Assembly (NCBI GenBank): GCA_963729295.1
Contig: CAVSNJ010000004.1
Span: forward strand, 62,001-126,000
Source of the DNA: DATJLY01 sp963729295
Lineage (GTDB): Bacteria; Pseudomonadota; Alphaproteobacteria; ATCC43930; CGMCC-115725
Reading direction: 5' to 3'
Length of the DNA: 64,000 nt
This document shows positions 1 to 12,391 of the stretch, piece after piece (position 1 is the first letter of the stretch; every line of letters starts with the position of its first letter). The notes under the pieces were generated by a model. It had not been told where the DNA came from, searched no databases, and saw only the letters and a program-made list of their open reading frames with translations. The position numbers were made by a program, and so were the translations under genes.

Positions 1-476
1 ACCGCTTCCGCCAGCGCATCCACGGCGAAAGCAAGCTCGATACGCTCGTCGTATGGGAATACCTGATGCTCCTGCTGGACAAGCTGTTCGGCCGCTACGT
101 GCCGGTCCGCTTCGTCCTCTTCGGCGCCGTCGGCAGCTCGGGCATCGTCGTCAATCTTTTGATGCTGCGCCTCCTGCTGATCGCGGCGCCGTTCCCCGTC
201 GCGCAGACGATCGCCACCATCGCCGCCATGACCAGCAACTTCGCGCTCAACAACCTCTTCACCTATCGCGACAAGCGCTTGCGCGGCTATCGCTTCTTCA
301 CGGGCCTCGTGTCGTTCTACGCCATCTGCGCCTTTGGCGCGGTCGCTGGCGTCGGCGTCGCCTCGGTCGCGTTCGAGAAACATTACTCGTGGTGGCTCGC
401 CGGGCTCGCCGGCGCGCTCGTCGGCGTCGTTTGGAACTACGCCGTCTCCTCGGTCTTCACCTGGCGCCCGAAATAG
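1..476 (+). CDS. Polyprenyl-phosphate glycosyltransferase with C-terminal GtrA domain (5' partial)
   Basis: The reading frame is open from the first bases of the window, so only the C-terminal part is present. The first visible residues (FRQRIHGESKLDTLVVWEYL) are the typical end of a DPM1-like GT2 catalytic domain (polyprenyl-phosphate mannosyl/glucosyltransferase). They run straight into a GtrA-type module with about four hydrophobic segments, starting near VPVRFVLFGAVGSSGIVVN. GT2-GtrA fusions of this kind make a lipid-linked sugar in the inner membrane for glycosylation of surface polysaccharide or lipids. The ATG at 66 is internal and unlikely to be the real start. The gene ends 6 bp from the convergent methyltransferase. 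The sugar and acceptor cannot be read from this fragment. Confidence 0.85.
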   Translation, partial: RFRQRIHGESKLDTLVVWEYLMLLLDKLFGRYVPVRFVLFGAVGSSGIVVNLLMLRLLLIAAPFPVAQTIATIAAMTSNFALNNLFTYRDKRLRGYRFFTGLVSFYAICAFGAVAGVGVASVAFEKHYSWWLAGLAGALVGVVWNYAVSSVFTWRPK

Positions 477-482
477 GCGGGC

Positions 483-1130
483 TCACATCTTCCGGCCGAC
501 CGTCCGCACTTGAATGAGCCGCCAATGGAGGCCGCCATAGATGTGCGCGGCGACATGCCAAAGCCGCCAGCCCAGAAGCTTTTGCAGCGCCACGTATCCG
601 GGCGGCCAGCGATGGACGTAGGGTCGCGATTCGACGACGGTGAAGCCCGCGCGCTTGAACAGATTGCCGAGCGCGCCCGGCGACCACGAATGGAGATGCT
701 GGTCGAAATCGTCCTCGCGATAGCGCATAAGGATCTGCTCGCACGGCACGACGAACACGGCAAGCCCGCCCGGCCGTAGCGCGCGAAGGACGCCGCGCAG
801 CACCTCGAGCGGCAGATCGACATGCTCGAGCGCGTTGTCCGACACGAAAACGTCGATGCTGTCGGGCGCGAGCTCCTCGACCGAGGCGAGTACCTCGATC
901 CCGTGCGCGCGCGCCTCGGCCGCCGCGACCGGATTGATCTCGACGCCGACGCGCCGTCGGCATTCGATGTTCATCAGCATGCGGCCGCCGGCGCAGCCGA
1001 AATCCGCCACCACATGATGCGGTTCGATGAAGCGCGCGAATTTCGGGAGATTGGCCGCCGCCGCGAAATCGCCTGTCTTTGCCCACGCGGCGTAGTAGGT
1101 GTCGTCGTAGTGCGGATTGAGGGCGGTCAT
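483..1130 (-). CDS. Class I SAM-dependent methyltransferase
   Basis: This is a 215-residue cytosolic protein of the Methyltransf_11/23 type. The glycine-rich SAM-binding loop is VVADFGCAGGRML (about residues 40-52), followed by an acidic strand end (GVEINP) and a post-motif-II segment (DVFVSDNALEHVDLP) of the kind seen in small-molecule or sugar/lipid O-methyltransferases. The start is the ATG at 1130; the N-terminus NPHYDDTYYAAWAKTGDF resembles methyltransferases found beside polysaccharide genes. It converges with the GT2-GtrA gene, so a role in glycan or lipid decoration is plausible but is inference. The substrate is unknown. No other domain is visible. Confidence 0.8.
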   Translation of the reverse strand: MTALNPHYDDTYYAAWAKTGDFAAAANLPKFARFIEPHHVVADFGCAGGRMLMNIECRRRVGVEINPVAAAEARAHGIEVLASVEELAPDSIDVFVSDNALEHVDLPLEVLRGVLRALRPGGLAVFVVPCEQILMRYREDDFDQHLHSWSPGALGNLFKRAGFTVVESRPYVHRWPPGYVALQKLLGWRLWHVAAHIYGGLHWRLIQVRTVGRKM

Positions 1131-1244
1131 GCCGTGCGCCTGGCCTGCTGCGCGCGGGAGTAAACGCCCGGCGCCGCCGAGCGTTCCGGCTCCGCGCGCG
1201 CTCGCACCGCCGGCACGATCGGGCGCGAATACCGTTTCCGTTCT

Positions 1245-1484
1245 ATGCGCGCGCTCACCGTTCTGCCCGGCCGGGCCGGCTCGGCCGCAATCACCGACGT
1301 GGCGGAGCCGGCGGCGAGCGACGGCGCGCTGCTGGTGCGGGCGCTCGGCGTCGGCGTGTGCGGCACCGATTCTCGAGATCGTGCGCGGCGACTATGGCAC
1401 GGCGCGTGCCGCTCGACCGCTTCGCCGAAGCGCTCGTACGCAAGCCGGACGACGTGAATTATCGATTTCGGGCTGCCGGCATGA
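1245..1484 (+). pseudogene. Remnant of a glucose-dehydrogenase-like MDR gene (both ends only)
   Basis: The ATG at 1245 opens with about 42 residues of a medium-chain dehydrogenase of the archaeal-type glucose dehydrogenase family: MRALTVLPGRAGSAAITDVA, then LGVGVCGTD, the Zn-ligand motif. Near 1370 an extra T shifts the frame; in the other frame the text continues LEIVRGDYGTA. It then jumps directly to what looks like the family C-terminus, VPLDRFAEALVRKPDDV, and a degraded VIDFG-like tail ending in TGA at 1482-1484. Roughly 280-300 residues, including the Rossmann fold, are missing. The relic's stop overlaps the ATG of the GH15 gene as ATGA, suggesting the intact ancestor was translationally coupled to it. 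Confidence 0.7.
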
Positions 1485-3286
1485 GCCGCCCGCTCGAGGA
1501 TTACGCCCTCATCGGCGATTGCCAGACGGCGGCGCTCGTTTCGCGCGACGGCTCGATCGACTGGCTGTGCTGGCCGAGCTTCGACAGCGGCGCGTGCTTT
1601 GCGGCACTCCTCGGCGACGAGGAGAACGGCCGCTGGCTCATCGCGCCGCAGGGGCCTGCGCGCTCGAGCCGCCGTTATCGCCCCGACACGCTCATCCTCG
1701 AGACCGAGTTCGAGACGGCGGACGGCGTTGTCGCCGTCATCGACTTCATGCCGCCGCGCGGCCACGCCTCGGACGTCGTGCGCATCGTCGAAGGACGGCG
1801 CGGCACGGTCGAGCTGCGCACCGAGCTGATCTTGCGCTTCGATTATGGCAGCATCGTGCCGTGGGTGCGGCGCATCGAGGACGGCGCGTTGAAGGCCATC
1901 GCCGGGCCCGACATGACGGTGTTGCGCACCCCGATCGAGCTGCGCGGCGAGGGGCTGAAGACGGTCGGCACCTTCGCCGTCGCCAAGGGCGAGCGCGTGC
2001 CCTTCGTGCTGACCTACGGTCCCTCGCATCTGCGGCCGCCGCGGGCGATCGATGCGATGGCCGCACTCGCCGACACCGAGAAATTCTGGCGCCGATGGAC
2101 CGGCCGCTGCAAGGATGCCGGCCTTTCGACGCCGCTCGTGCGCCGCTCGCTCATCACCCTGAAGGCGCTCACCGACGCGCCCACCGGCGCGATCGTCGCC
2201 GCGCCCACGACCTCGCTTCCCGAGGCGCTCGGCGGCGCGCGCAACTGGGATTATCGCTTCTGCTGGCTGCGCGACGCGACCTTCACGCTGCTCGCGCTGA
2301 TGAACGGCGGCTATCACGACGAGGCGGCGAGCTGGCGCGACTGGCTCCTGCGCGCCGTCGCCGGCAGCGCCGCGCAGATGCAGATCATGTACGGCATCCG
2401 CGGCGAGCGGCGTCTCTCCGAGTTCGAGCTGCCGTGGCTCAAGGGATATGAAGGCTCGCGCCCGGTGCGCGTCGGCAATGCCGCGCACGAGCAGCTTCAG
2501 CTCGACGTCTATGGCGAGGTGATGGATGCGCTCCACATCGCCCGCGCGTCCGAGCATCTGCCGCCCGACGAGGTCGGCTGGGCGTTGCAGCGCGCGCTCC
2601 TCGATCACCTCGAGACGATCTGGCGCGAGCCCGATGAAGGCATCTGGGAAGTGCGTAACGGCCGCCGCCAGTTCACCTATTCGAAGGTGATGGCATGGGT
2701 CGCGTTCGACCGTGCCGTCCAGGCGGTCGAACGCAGCGGCCTTGAAGGCCCGGTCGCGCGCTGGCGGAAGCTGCGCGACGAGATCCACGACGAGGTGCTG
2801 CGCAACGGCTTCAGTCCGACGCTTGGCTCGTTCACGCAGTATTACGGCAGCGACCACTTGGACGCGAGCCTCCTGCTCATTCCGCTCGTGGGCTTTCTGC
2901 CGCCCGCCGATCCGCGCATCCGCGGCACGGTGGCGGCGGTCGAGAAGCACCTGATGTATGACGGCATGGTCATGCGCTACGACACCGAGCGCAGTCCCGA
3001 CGGGCTACCGTCGGGCGAGGGCGTGTTCATCGCCTGCAGCCTGTGGCTTGCCGACAATTACATCGTTCTCGGCCGGCGCGCCGAGGCGCAGGCGATGTTC
3101 GACCGCATTGCCGGGCTCGCGAACGACGTGGGCCTGCTGTCCGAGGAGTACGATCCGCAATCGCGCCGGCTCCTCGGCAATTTCCCGCAAGCCTTCTCGC
3201 ACATCGCGCTCGTCAACACGGCGCACAATCTGGTGCTGGAGGAGAAGCCGGCCGAGCAGCGCGCCGGCGCCGGCGTCACGCCGTAA
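1481..3286 (+). CDS. Glycoside hydrolase family 15 protein (glucoamylase/trehalase type)
   Basis: This 601-residue protein starts at ATG 1481 with MSRPLEDYALIGDCQTAALV and SRDGSIDWLCWPSFDSGACF, the hallmark N-terminus of bacterial GH15 enzymes. An N-terminal beta-sandwich (about 1-230) precedes the alpha/alpha-barrel. The barrel carries ARNWDYRFCWLRDATF (about residue 250), the substrate-site signature, and further family blocks (NGFSPTLGSFTQYYGSDHLD, LPSGEGVFIACSLWLADN). The family hydrolyses alpha-glucosidic bonds in starch/maltooligosaccharides or trehalose. No signal peptide is seen, so it probably acts in the cytosol on trehalose, glycogen or oligosaccharides. The upstream glucose-dehydrogenase relic suggests that released glucose was once oxidised by the same operon. 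Length is normal for the family. Confidence 0.9.
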   Translation: MSRPLEDYALIGDCQTAALVSRDGSIDWLCWPSFDSGACFAALLGDEENGRWLIAPQGPARSSRRYRPDTLILETEFETADGVVAVIDFMPPRGHASDVVRIVEGRRGTVELRTELILRFDYGSIVPWVRRIEDGALKAIAGPDMTVLRTPIELRGEGLKTVGTFAVAKGERVPFVLTYGPSHLRPPRAIDAMAALADTEKFWRRWTGRCKDAGLSTPLVRRSLITLKALTDAPTGAIVAAPTTSLPEALGGARNWDYRFCWLRDATFTLLALMNGGYHDEAASWRDWLLRAVAGSAAQMQIMYGIRGERRLSEFELPWLKGYEGSRPVRVGNAAHEQLQLDVYGEVMDALHIARASEHLPPDEVGWALQRALLDHLETIWREPDEGIWEVRNGRRQFTYSKVMAWVAFDRAVQAVERSGLEGPVARWRKLRDEIHDEVLRNGFSPTLGSFTQYYGSDHLDASLLLIPLVGFLPPADPRIRGTVAAVEKHLMYDGMVMRYDTERSPDGLPSGEGVFIACSLWLADNYIVLGRRAEAQAMFDRIAGLANDVGLLSEEYDPQSRRLLGNFPQAFSHIALVNTAHNLVLEEKPAEQRAGAGVTP

Positions 3287-3331
3287 GCGGGGCTCGCGCG
3301 CCAAGCCCGTCGAGCGTCCGTGGCGCTCCCG

Positions 3332-3856
3332 CTACCAGCCTTCGAGCCGGAACGGCGTGGGCTCCGCGTCCTCGGAAAGCTCGCAATACTGCCCGCGATA
3401 ATAAAGCAGCGGCCGCACGCCGCCGCTACCGCCGCCACCCGCCTCGAGCGACAGTACCTTGCCCACGAGAATGACGTGGTCGCCGCCTTCGTGGCGCGCA
3501 TGGACCTCGCATTCGAACGCGGCGAGATTGGGGTGGATGATGGGCGCGCGCTCGCCGCTGCGGTGGTGGCCGCCGTTCCATTTCGCGAGGTCGCTCTTGG
3601 CGAAGGCGGCCGAGACATGGCGCTGGTCTTCGCGCAGGATGCTCACGGCGAAATGCGGCGCGCGCTCGAAAATCGAAAGGCTCGAGATCGTGCGCGCGAG
3701 CGCCACCAGCAGCAGGGGCGGGTCGAGCGACAGCGAGGTGAAGGAATTGACGGTGAGGCCGCCGACGCTGCCGTCCTCGAGCCCGGCGGTGACGACGGCG
3801 ATGCCGGTCGGGAAGAGCCCGAGGGCGTCGCGGAATTGGCGCGACGTGAAGCTCAT
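3332..3856 (-). CDS. Flavin reductase-like (FMN-binding split-barrel) protein
   Basis: This 174-residue protein has the N-terminal block FRDALGLFPTGIAVVTAG, then GGLTVNSFTSLSLDPPLLLV, typical of the HpaC/flavin-reductase-like family. Members reduce FMN or FAD with NAD(P)H, often feeding two-component monooxygenases, or bind flavin for their own chemistry. The split-barrel core ends near HVILVGKVLSLEAGGG and the C-terminus RPLLYYRGQYC is also typical. The start is the ATG at 3856. It is divergent from the MDR oxidoreductase at 3988 and no monooxygenase subunit is adjacent; an LLM-type monooxygenase lies about 10 kb away at 14175. The partner is unknown. Confidence 0.85.
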   Translation of the reverse strand: MSFTSRQFRDALGLFPTGIAVVTAGLEDGSVGGLTVNSFTSLSLDPPLLLVALARTISSLSIFERAPHFAVSILREDQRHVSAAFAKSDLAKWNGGHHRSGERAPIIHPNLAAFECEVHARHEGGDHVILVGKVLSLEAGGGGSGGVRPLLYYRGQYCELSEDAEPTPFRLEGW

Positions 3857-3987
3857 TTAGGTCCCTCGTCCGGCATGGCGGTTTCCTCGTCCTTCGGCCA
3901 TGACAGTCTCATTCCCGGCGGGCCGGGTTCAATAGGGTCGTGGGCAGACTCGTGGGCACGGTATAACGGTTGGCGCGGAGGGCCGAC

Positions 3988-4995
3988 ATGCGGGTGATGG
4001 AATTGACCGACTGGGGCCTCGCCAATGTGCGCGAGGGTGCGCGGCCCGATCCCGTGCCGGGGCCGGGCGAGGTCGTGCTGCGCATGGCGGCCGCATCGGT
4101 CAATTACCGCGACGCCGTCGTGCTGAAACGCGGCTATGGCCGGCTTTCCGGCACTCTGCCGCTCATTCCGCTGTCGGACGGGGCGGGCCGCGTCGCGGCG
4201 GTGGGCGCGGGCGTGACGCGCTTTGCCGAGGGCGATCTCGTCTGCCCCATCATCATGCCGGGCTGGCATGCCGGCCCGTTGCGCCAGGAGCATCGCGAGG
4301 CGCTCCTGGGCGGCCCGCGCGACGGCGTCATGCGCGAGCTGATGGCGGTGCGCGAGGCGGACCTCGTCGCGGCGCCGTCCTTCTACAGCGCCGAAGAGGC
4401 GGCGTGCCTTCCGTGCGCCGCAGTGACGGCGTGGAGCGCGCTCGCCGCCGCGCGCCTCAAGCCCGGCGAGGTGATGGTGACGCAGGGGACGGGCGGGGTC
4501 TCGCTCTTCGCGCTCCAGTTCGCGCGCGCCTTGGGCGCCACCACGATCCTCACCTCGGGCAGCGCCGAGAAGCGCGCGCGGGCGGAAAAACTGGGCGCCG
4601 ATCACGTGATCGACTATCGCGCCGAGCCGGAATGGAGCCGCGCCGTGCGCCGCATCGCGCCCGAAGGCGCCGATCTCGTCATCGAGGTGGGCGGCGCCGG
4701 GACGCTGGCGCAATCGCTGCGCGCGGTGCGCATCGGCGGCATGGTGGCGCTGATCGGCGTGCTCGCGGGCGCCGAGGCCACGCTCGATCTCGGCCGCGTC
4801 GTGACGCAAAGCCTGCGCCTCGACGGCATCACGCTCGGTCCGCGCGACGCGTTCGAGGCGATGGTGCGCGCGCTCGAGCTGCATCGCATCCGTCCGGCGA
4901 TCGACGAACGGAGCTGGCGCTTCGAGGAGGCGGGCGCGGCCGTGGCGGCGATCGAGACCGGCCGCCATTTCGGCAAGATCGTCGTCACGTGGTGA
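3988..4995 (+). CDS. NAD(P)-dependent MDR family oxidoreductase (quinone reductase-like)
   Basis: This 335-residue cytosolic medium-chain dehydrogenase/reductase starts at ATG 3988, with a good ribosome-binding site (GGAGGG) about 5 bases upstream; a longer TTG start at 3970 is less likely. The GroES-like domain includes AAASVNYRDAVVLKRGYGR. The Rossmann domain carries the nucleotide loop TQGTGGVSLFALQFA and GADHVIDYR. The GHE zinc motif of classical alcohol dehydrogenases is absent, so it is probably a zinc-independent, NADPH-dependent reductase. It overlaps the transporter downstream by 4 bases (GTGA), so the two are likely cotranslated. The substrate is not deducible. Confidence 0.85.
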   Translation: MRVMELTDWGLANVREGARPDPVPGPGEVVLRMAAASVNYRDAVVLKRGYGRLSGTLPLIPLSDGAGRVAAVGAGVTRFAEGDLVCPIIMPGWHAGPLRQEHREALLGGPRDGVMRELMAVREADLVAAPSFYSAEEAACLPCAAVTAWSALAAARLKPGEVMVTQGTGGVSLFALQFARALGATTILTSGSAEKRARAEKLGADHVIDYRAEPEWSRAVRRIAPEGADLVIEVGGAGTLAQSLRAVRIGGMVALIGVLAGAEATLDLGRVVTQSLRLDGITLGPRDAFEAMVRALELHRIRPAIDERSWRFEEAGAAVAAIETGRHFGKIVVTW

Positions 4996-5910
4996 TCGGC
5001 TTCCTCGCCTTCTGCGGGCGCCGCGGCACCGTGCTGCTCGCGGCGGGATTCTTCGTCGGCATCGCCGTGCCGCCCTTGGCCGCTCTGCTGCGGCCGTTGC
5101 TTTCGACCTTCGTCTTCCTGCTGACCGCGTCGACCATGATCGGGCTCGACTGGCGCGCGCTCGCGGCGCACCTGCGCAAGCCAGTGCGGCTCGTGCTGGT
5201 GATCGCATGGACAATGCTCGGTGCGCCGATCGCCGTGGCGGCTTTCCTGCACGTCCTGCCAGCGCCGCCGCCGCTTGCCGATGCGCTCGTTCTCTGGGCG
5301 GCGTCGCCGCCGCTCATCTCGGTTCCGGCGATCGCCGCACTGCTGGGGCTCGACCCGGCCTTGGCGCTTCTGGTCTGGGCGCTGGGTACGTTCCTGACGC
5401 CGGTGTCGCTTCCGCCCCTCGTGCTCGGTCTTATAGGATTGCCGCTCGACATCTCGATTCTGCATCTGACGCTCAATCTCGCGCTCTTCGTGCTGAGCGC
5501 GGCGGCGCTTGCGGGGCTCGCACGGATGCTTCTCGGCGCCCCACGCATCACCGCAAACGCCGATGCCGTCGCGGGCCTCAACGTGGTGCTGCTGCTGCTC
5601 TTTTGCGTCGCGGTGATGGACGGCATGGCGGGGATGCTTGCCGCCGATCCGGCACGCGTGCTGCTTTACGCCGCCTCTGCGACCACGGCGAGCGCCATCC
5701 TGCAAGGGGTGAGCTTTCTGATCTTCCTGCGCCTCGAGCGCGGCGCGGCACTCACCGCCGGCTTGATCGGCGGCAGCCACAATATCGCGCTTGTGTGGGC
5801 GAACCTCCCGTCCGGAAAGGCGAGCGAGCTGCTCTTGTTCTTCGCCGTGGTGCAGCTGCCGATCTTCGTGCTGCCGGCATTCTCGAAGCCGATCTACCGG
5901 CGCCTGGCCG

Positions 5911-9403
<3,493 letters not shown>

Positions 9404-9411
<8 letters not shown>

Positions 9412-10312
9412 CCTGCGTCTCGGCCGTGGCGTAAAGGCCGATCATGCGGCAGATGGCGACGATCAGCTCGGCGCGGTTCAGCGTGTAGAAGTGGAATTCG
9501 TGCACGCCCTCGGCCTGAAGCCGGCGGCATTGCTCGGCGGCGATCGAGGCGGCGACGAGGCGCCGCGTCTCGGGATCGTCGTCGAGCCCGTCGAAGAGCC
9601 GCGTCATATAGGCCGGCAGGCTCGCGCCGCACGCGGCTGCGAATTTCTGAACTTGCGCGAAATTCGTCACCGGCAGGATGCCGGGCACGATCGGCACGGT
9701 GATCCCGGCATCCTGCGCGCGGTCGCGGAAGCGCAGGAAAGTCTCGGGATCGAAGAACAGCTGCGTGATGGCGCGCGAGGCGCCCGCATCGATCTTGCGC
9801 TTCAAATTCGCGAGATCGGCGGCGGCGCTCCTCGCTTCGGGATGGATTTCGGGATAGGCCGCGACACTCACCTCGAACGGCGCCCGCCGCAGCAATCCGG
9901 CGACGAGATCGGCGGCATAGGCATAGCCCTCGGGATGCGCGGCATAGCGTTCGCCCGCGGGTGCGTCGCCGCGCAGCGCCACGAGGTGGCGGATGCCGGC
10001 ATCCCAATAAATCTGTGCGACCTCGTCGATCTCGGCGCGCGACGCGCCCACGCAGGTCAAATGCGCCGCCGGTTCGAGCCGCGTCTCCTCGCGGATGCGC
10101 TTCACCGTCGCGTGCGTCCGCTCGCGCGTCGAACCGCCGGCGCCATAGGTCACCGAAACGAAGCGGGGCCCGAGCGGCGCGAGCCGCTGCACCGTCTGCC
10201 ACAAGCGCGCTTCCATCTCCGCCGTCTTGGGCGGGAAGAACTCGAACGAGACGAGCGGCTTCTGGCCGCCGGGCGCGGCGAGCGGATCGGCGGCGAGGAG
10301 TGCGGCTCTCAT
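9404..10312 (-). CDS. metF: 5,10-methylenetetrahydrofolate reductase
   Basis: This 302-residue protein begins at ATG 10312, which overlaps the stop of the upstream regulator as ATGA. It has the MetF hallmarks: VSFEFFPPKTAEMEARLW at the N-terminus, SVTYGAGGSTRERT, HLTCVGASR, and FDPETFLRFRDRA. The enzyme is a TIM-barrel flavoprotein that reduces methylene-THF to 5-methyl-THF, the substrate of MetH encoded directly downstream. Length is normal. The C-terminal GVHEFHFYTLNRAELIVAIC is typical. The reading frame extends far upstream in the same frame, but the true start is set by the coupled ATGA and by homology. Confidence 0.97.
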
Positions 10313-11280
10313 CGCGCGACCTCGCGCGCGTGCGCCGGCTTGGTTTGGCGCGTGGCGCCATCCTTGCGTGCGAGCCACATCACGACGGTCAAATCCTGGC
10401 CCGGCAGATGCACGGGAGCCTGCGGCTCGAGCCCCGCCTCGCGGCAGAACTCCATGATCTCTCCGTCGGCGAAGCCGAGGCGGCGATGCGCGTGCTCGGT
10501 GCGCAGGAATTCGAGCTCGTGCGGCGCGAAATCGGCGACGACGAGGCGCCCGCCTGGGCGCAGCACGCGCGCGGCCTCGGCGATGGCGCGGCCCGGCTGC
10601 TCGGAATAATGCAGCACCTGGTGGATCACGACCGCGTCGAACGACGCGCCCGGCGCCGGGAGCTGGTACATGTCGCCCTGGCGGATGGCGCAGTTGCGCG
10701 CGCCGGCGCGCTCGAGATTGACGCGCGCCACGGCCAGCATCTCGCGCGACAGATCGACCCCGAGCGCGCGCTCGACGCGCGGCGCCATCACTTCGAGCAC
10801 GCGCCCCGTGCCGGTGCCGATGTCGAGAAGATCGTCGATCGGCTCGTCGGCCAGGAGCTCGACGAGCGCCGCCTCGACGTCGCGCTCGTCGATATGGAGC
10901 GAGCGGATGTGGTCCCAGTCTTGCGCATGGGTCCGGAAATAGGTCTCGGCCGCGGCCGCGCGCTGGCGCTTCACCTGGTCGAGCCGCTCGCGGTCGAGCG
11001 CCACGACCGGATCCTCGGCCGGCACCATGCCGATGAGCCGCTCGGCGGCGCCGCGATCGCCGCCGCGCGCGAGGCGATAGAACACCCAATTGGCCTCGCG
11101 GAACCGGTCGAGCAGCCCCGCCTCGCACAGCAATTTGAGGTGGCGCGACACGCGCGGCTGACTTTGGCCCAGGATGTCGGTCAGCTCGCTCACCGTCAGC
11201 TCGCCCTCGGCGCAGAGCGCCAGAAGCCGGAGCCGGGTCGGCTCGGCGGCGGCGCGCAAGGCGGCCAAAAGCTGGTCCAT
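10309..11280 (-). CDS. ArsR-type HTH regulator fused to a SAM methyltransferase (SahR-like context)
   Basis: This 323-residue protein has an N-terminal winged helix (about 1-90) containing ELTVSELTDILGQSQPRVSRHLKLLCEAG, here cited by its key stretch SQPRVSRHLKLL. The C-terminal half is a class I methyltransferase with DLLDIGTGTGRVLEVMAPRV and VVIHQVLHYSEQPGRAIAEA. No metal-binding cysteine pair is seen in the HTH domain, so it is unlikely to be a metal sensor. ArsR-methyltransferase fusions next to metF/metH are known in alphaproteobacteria, and the ArsR regulator SahR is known to sense S-adenosylhomocysteine and control this cycle. Sensing of SAM/SAH through the methyltransferase domain is therefore a reasonable inference. 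It is first in the operon and probably autoregulated. Confidence 0.88.
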   Translation of the reverse strand: MDQLLAALRAAAEPTRLRLLALCAEGELTVSELTDILGQSQPRVSRHLKLLCEAGLLDRFREANWVFYRLARGGDRGAAERLIGMVPAEDPVVALDRERLDQVKRQRAAAAETYFRTHAQDWDHIRSLHIDERDVEAALVELLADEPIDDLLDIGTGTGRVLEVMAPRVERALGVDLSREMLAVARVNLERAGARNCAIRQGDMYQLPAPGASFDAVVIHQVLHYSEQPGRAIAEAARVLRPGGRLVVADFAPHELEFLRTEHAHRRLGFADGEIMEFCREAGLEPQAPVHLPGQDLTVVMWLARKDGATRQTKPAHAREVAR

Positions 11281-11345
11281 GACGGTTCTCTTCCCGCGGG
11301 CAATTTATCGACCTATGGATATAAACATATCTGCATATCATTGTG
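11281..11345 (-). promoter_or_regulatory. Probable promoter/operator of the ArsR-MT-metF-metH operon
   Basis: An AT-rich block stands out in a GC-rich context. It contains an inverted repeat GATAT-AAAC-ATATC (11318-11331) and a further ATATC half-site (11335-11339), directly upstream of the regulator start. Short inverted ATA/TAT half-sites are typical ArsR-family operators. Binding by the adjacent fusion protein is inference. The rest of the gap to 11550 shows no gene. Confidence 0.5.
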
Positions 11346-11550
11346 CAAGCCAGAATTCGGAGGATGACCTCAGTCGGACGGCGCGACCGCCGGCCCACGC
11401 TCCGGCCCGGGATAATTCGGAGAATCGCGCTCGCCCGGATTGACGCCGATGGTTAACCGGCCTGTGAATTACGGGGATAACCAGACGGACGCCTACCCGA
11501 ACGGGCAAAGTTTTGATAGAACGGCGAAAATCTGCTGCGCGGGGGTTTTC

Positions 11551-12168
11551 ATGCGCAATTTGGTGATCGTTGCCGTTCTCTTGGCCGGGCTCGGGGTCGC
11601 CCGGGCGGATGAGCCGCAGACCCCTGCCACCTTCGTCGGCGGCCTCGTCTCCGACGCGCTCGTCGTCATCAAGGACGGGAGCCTCTCCGACCAGGGCCGG
11701 CAGCAGCGCTTCGAGGCGCTGCTCCAACGCGGCTTCGACATGCCGAAGATCGCCCGCTACGTGCTGGGCCGCTACTGGATCAGCGCCAGCGACAACGACC
11801 GCCAATCTTTTGCGCAGTTGTTCCAGCGCTGGGTGGTGCAGACCTATGCCTCGCGCTTCAAGGGCTATTCCGGCGAGCAGGTGAAGGTGACCGGCGCGCG
11901 CGACGAAGGCCAGGCATCGGTGGTGACGACCGAGATCGTCAGTCCCGCCTCGGGAGCGCCGCCGGTGAAGCTCGACTGGCGCGTCGCGCAGCACGACGGC
12001 GCCTACAAGATCCTGGATATCAACGTCGAGGGCGTGAGCATGGCGTTGACCGAACGCGAAGAGGTCGCCTCGGTGATCCAGAGGAACGGCGGCACGGTCG
12101 CGTCATTGAACCGCGTCTTTGCCGAGCGGCTCGGCCTCGCCGGCACCGCCGACGCCGGAACGCACTGA
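11551..12168 (+). CDS. MlaC/Ttg2D-family (HpnM-like) periplasmic lipid-binding protein
   Basis: This 205-residue protein starts at ATG 11551 with a signal peptide (MRNLVIVAVLLAGLGVARA, cleavage near ARA-DE). The mature region follows the MlaC family: FVGGLVSDALVVIKD, then RFEALLQRGFDMPKIARYVLGRYW, and the C-terminal VKLDWRVAQHDGAYKILDINVEGVSM, cited here by its core YKILDINVEG. MlaC proteins shuttle phospholipids, and HpnM relatives are tied to hopanoid transport, between the inner and outer membranes. No mla ABC genes or hpn genes flank it, so it is a stand-alone copy. An alternative upstream start at 11440 would bury the signal peptide and is unlikely. Function by family; cargo unknown. Confidence 0.85.
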   Translation: MRNLVIVAVLLAGLGVARADEPQTPATFVGGLVSDALVVIKDGSLSDQGRQQRFEALLQRGFDMPKIARYVLGRYWISASDNDRQSFAQLFQRWVVQTYASRFKGYSGEQVKVTGARDEGQASVVTTEIVSPASGAPPVKLDWRVAQHDGAYKILDINVEGVSMALTEREEVASVIQRNGGTVASLNRVFAERLGLAGTADAGTH

Positions 12169-12178
12169 TCCGCAAGGA

Positions 12179-12325
12179 TCAGCCGAGCGCGATCTCGGGC
12201 GTCCCCACGCTCGCTCTGTCGAGCTCCGCAAAAGCCTCGTCGTCATCGTCGATGAGCAAGAGGGTGTCGCCGTCCAGGAATTCGTCGTCCGCCTCGGCGG
12301 CGAGCTGGTCGAGTGCGAGGATCAT
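12179..12325 (-). CDS. Possible small acidic protein
   Basis: A 48-codon frame begins at ATG 12325 and reads MILALDQLAAEADDEFLDGD, then a run rich in Asp and Glu (LLLIDDDDEAFAELDRA). It lies between the convergent ends of the MlaC-like gene and ettA. A GGGGAG stretch lies upstream but at a long distance. It resembles no family I recognise and could be chance in high-GC DNA. Listed because the gap otherwise holds nothing. Confidence 0.25.
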   Translation of the reverse strand: MILALDQLAAEADDEFLDGDTLLLIDDDDEAFAELDRASVGTPEIALG

Positions 12326-12391
12326 GGGCGCCCCACTGCGCTTTCTCCCCCGCGCCACCAACGCGCAACCGCCGGTTTGGTTCCCCTTGGC

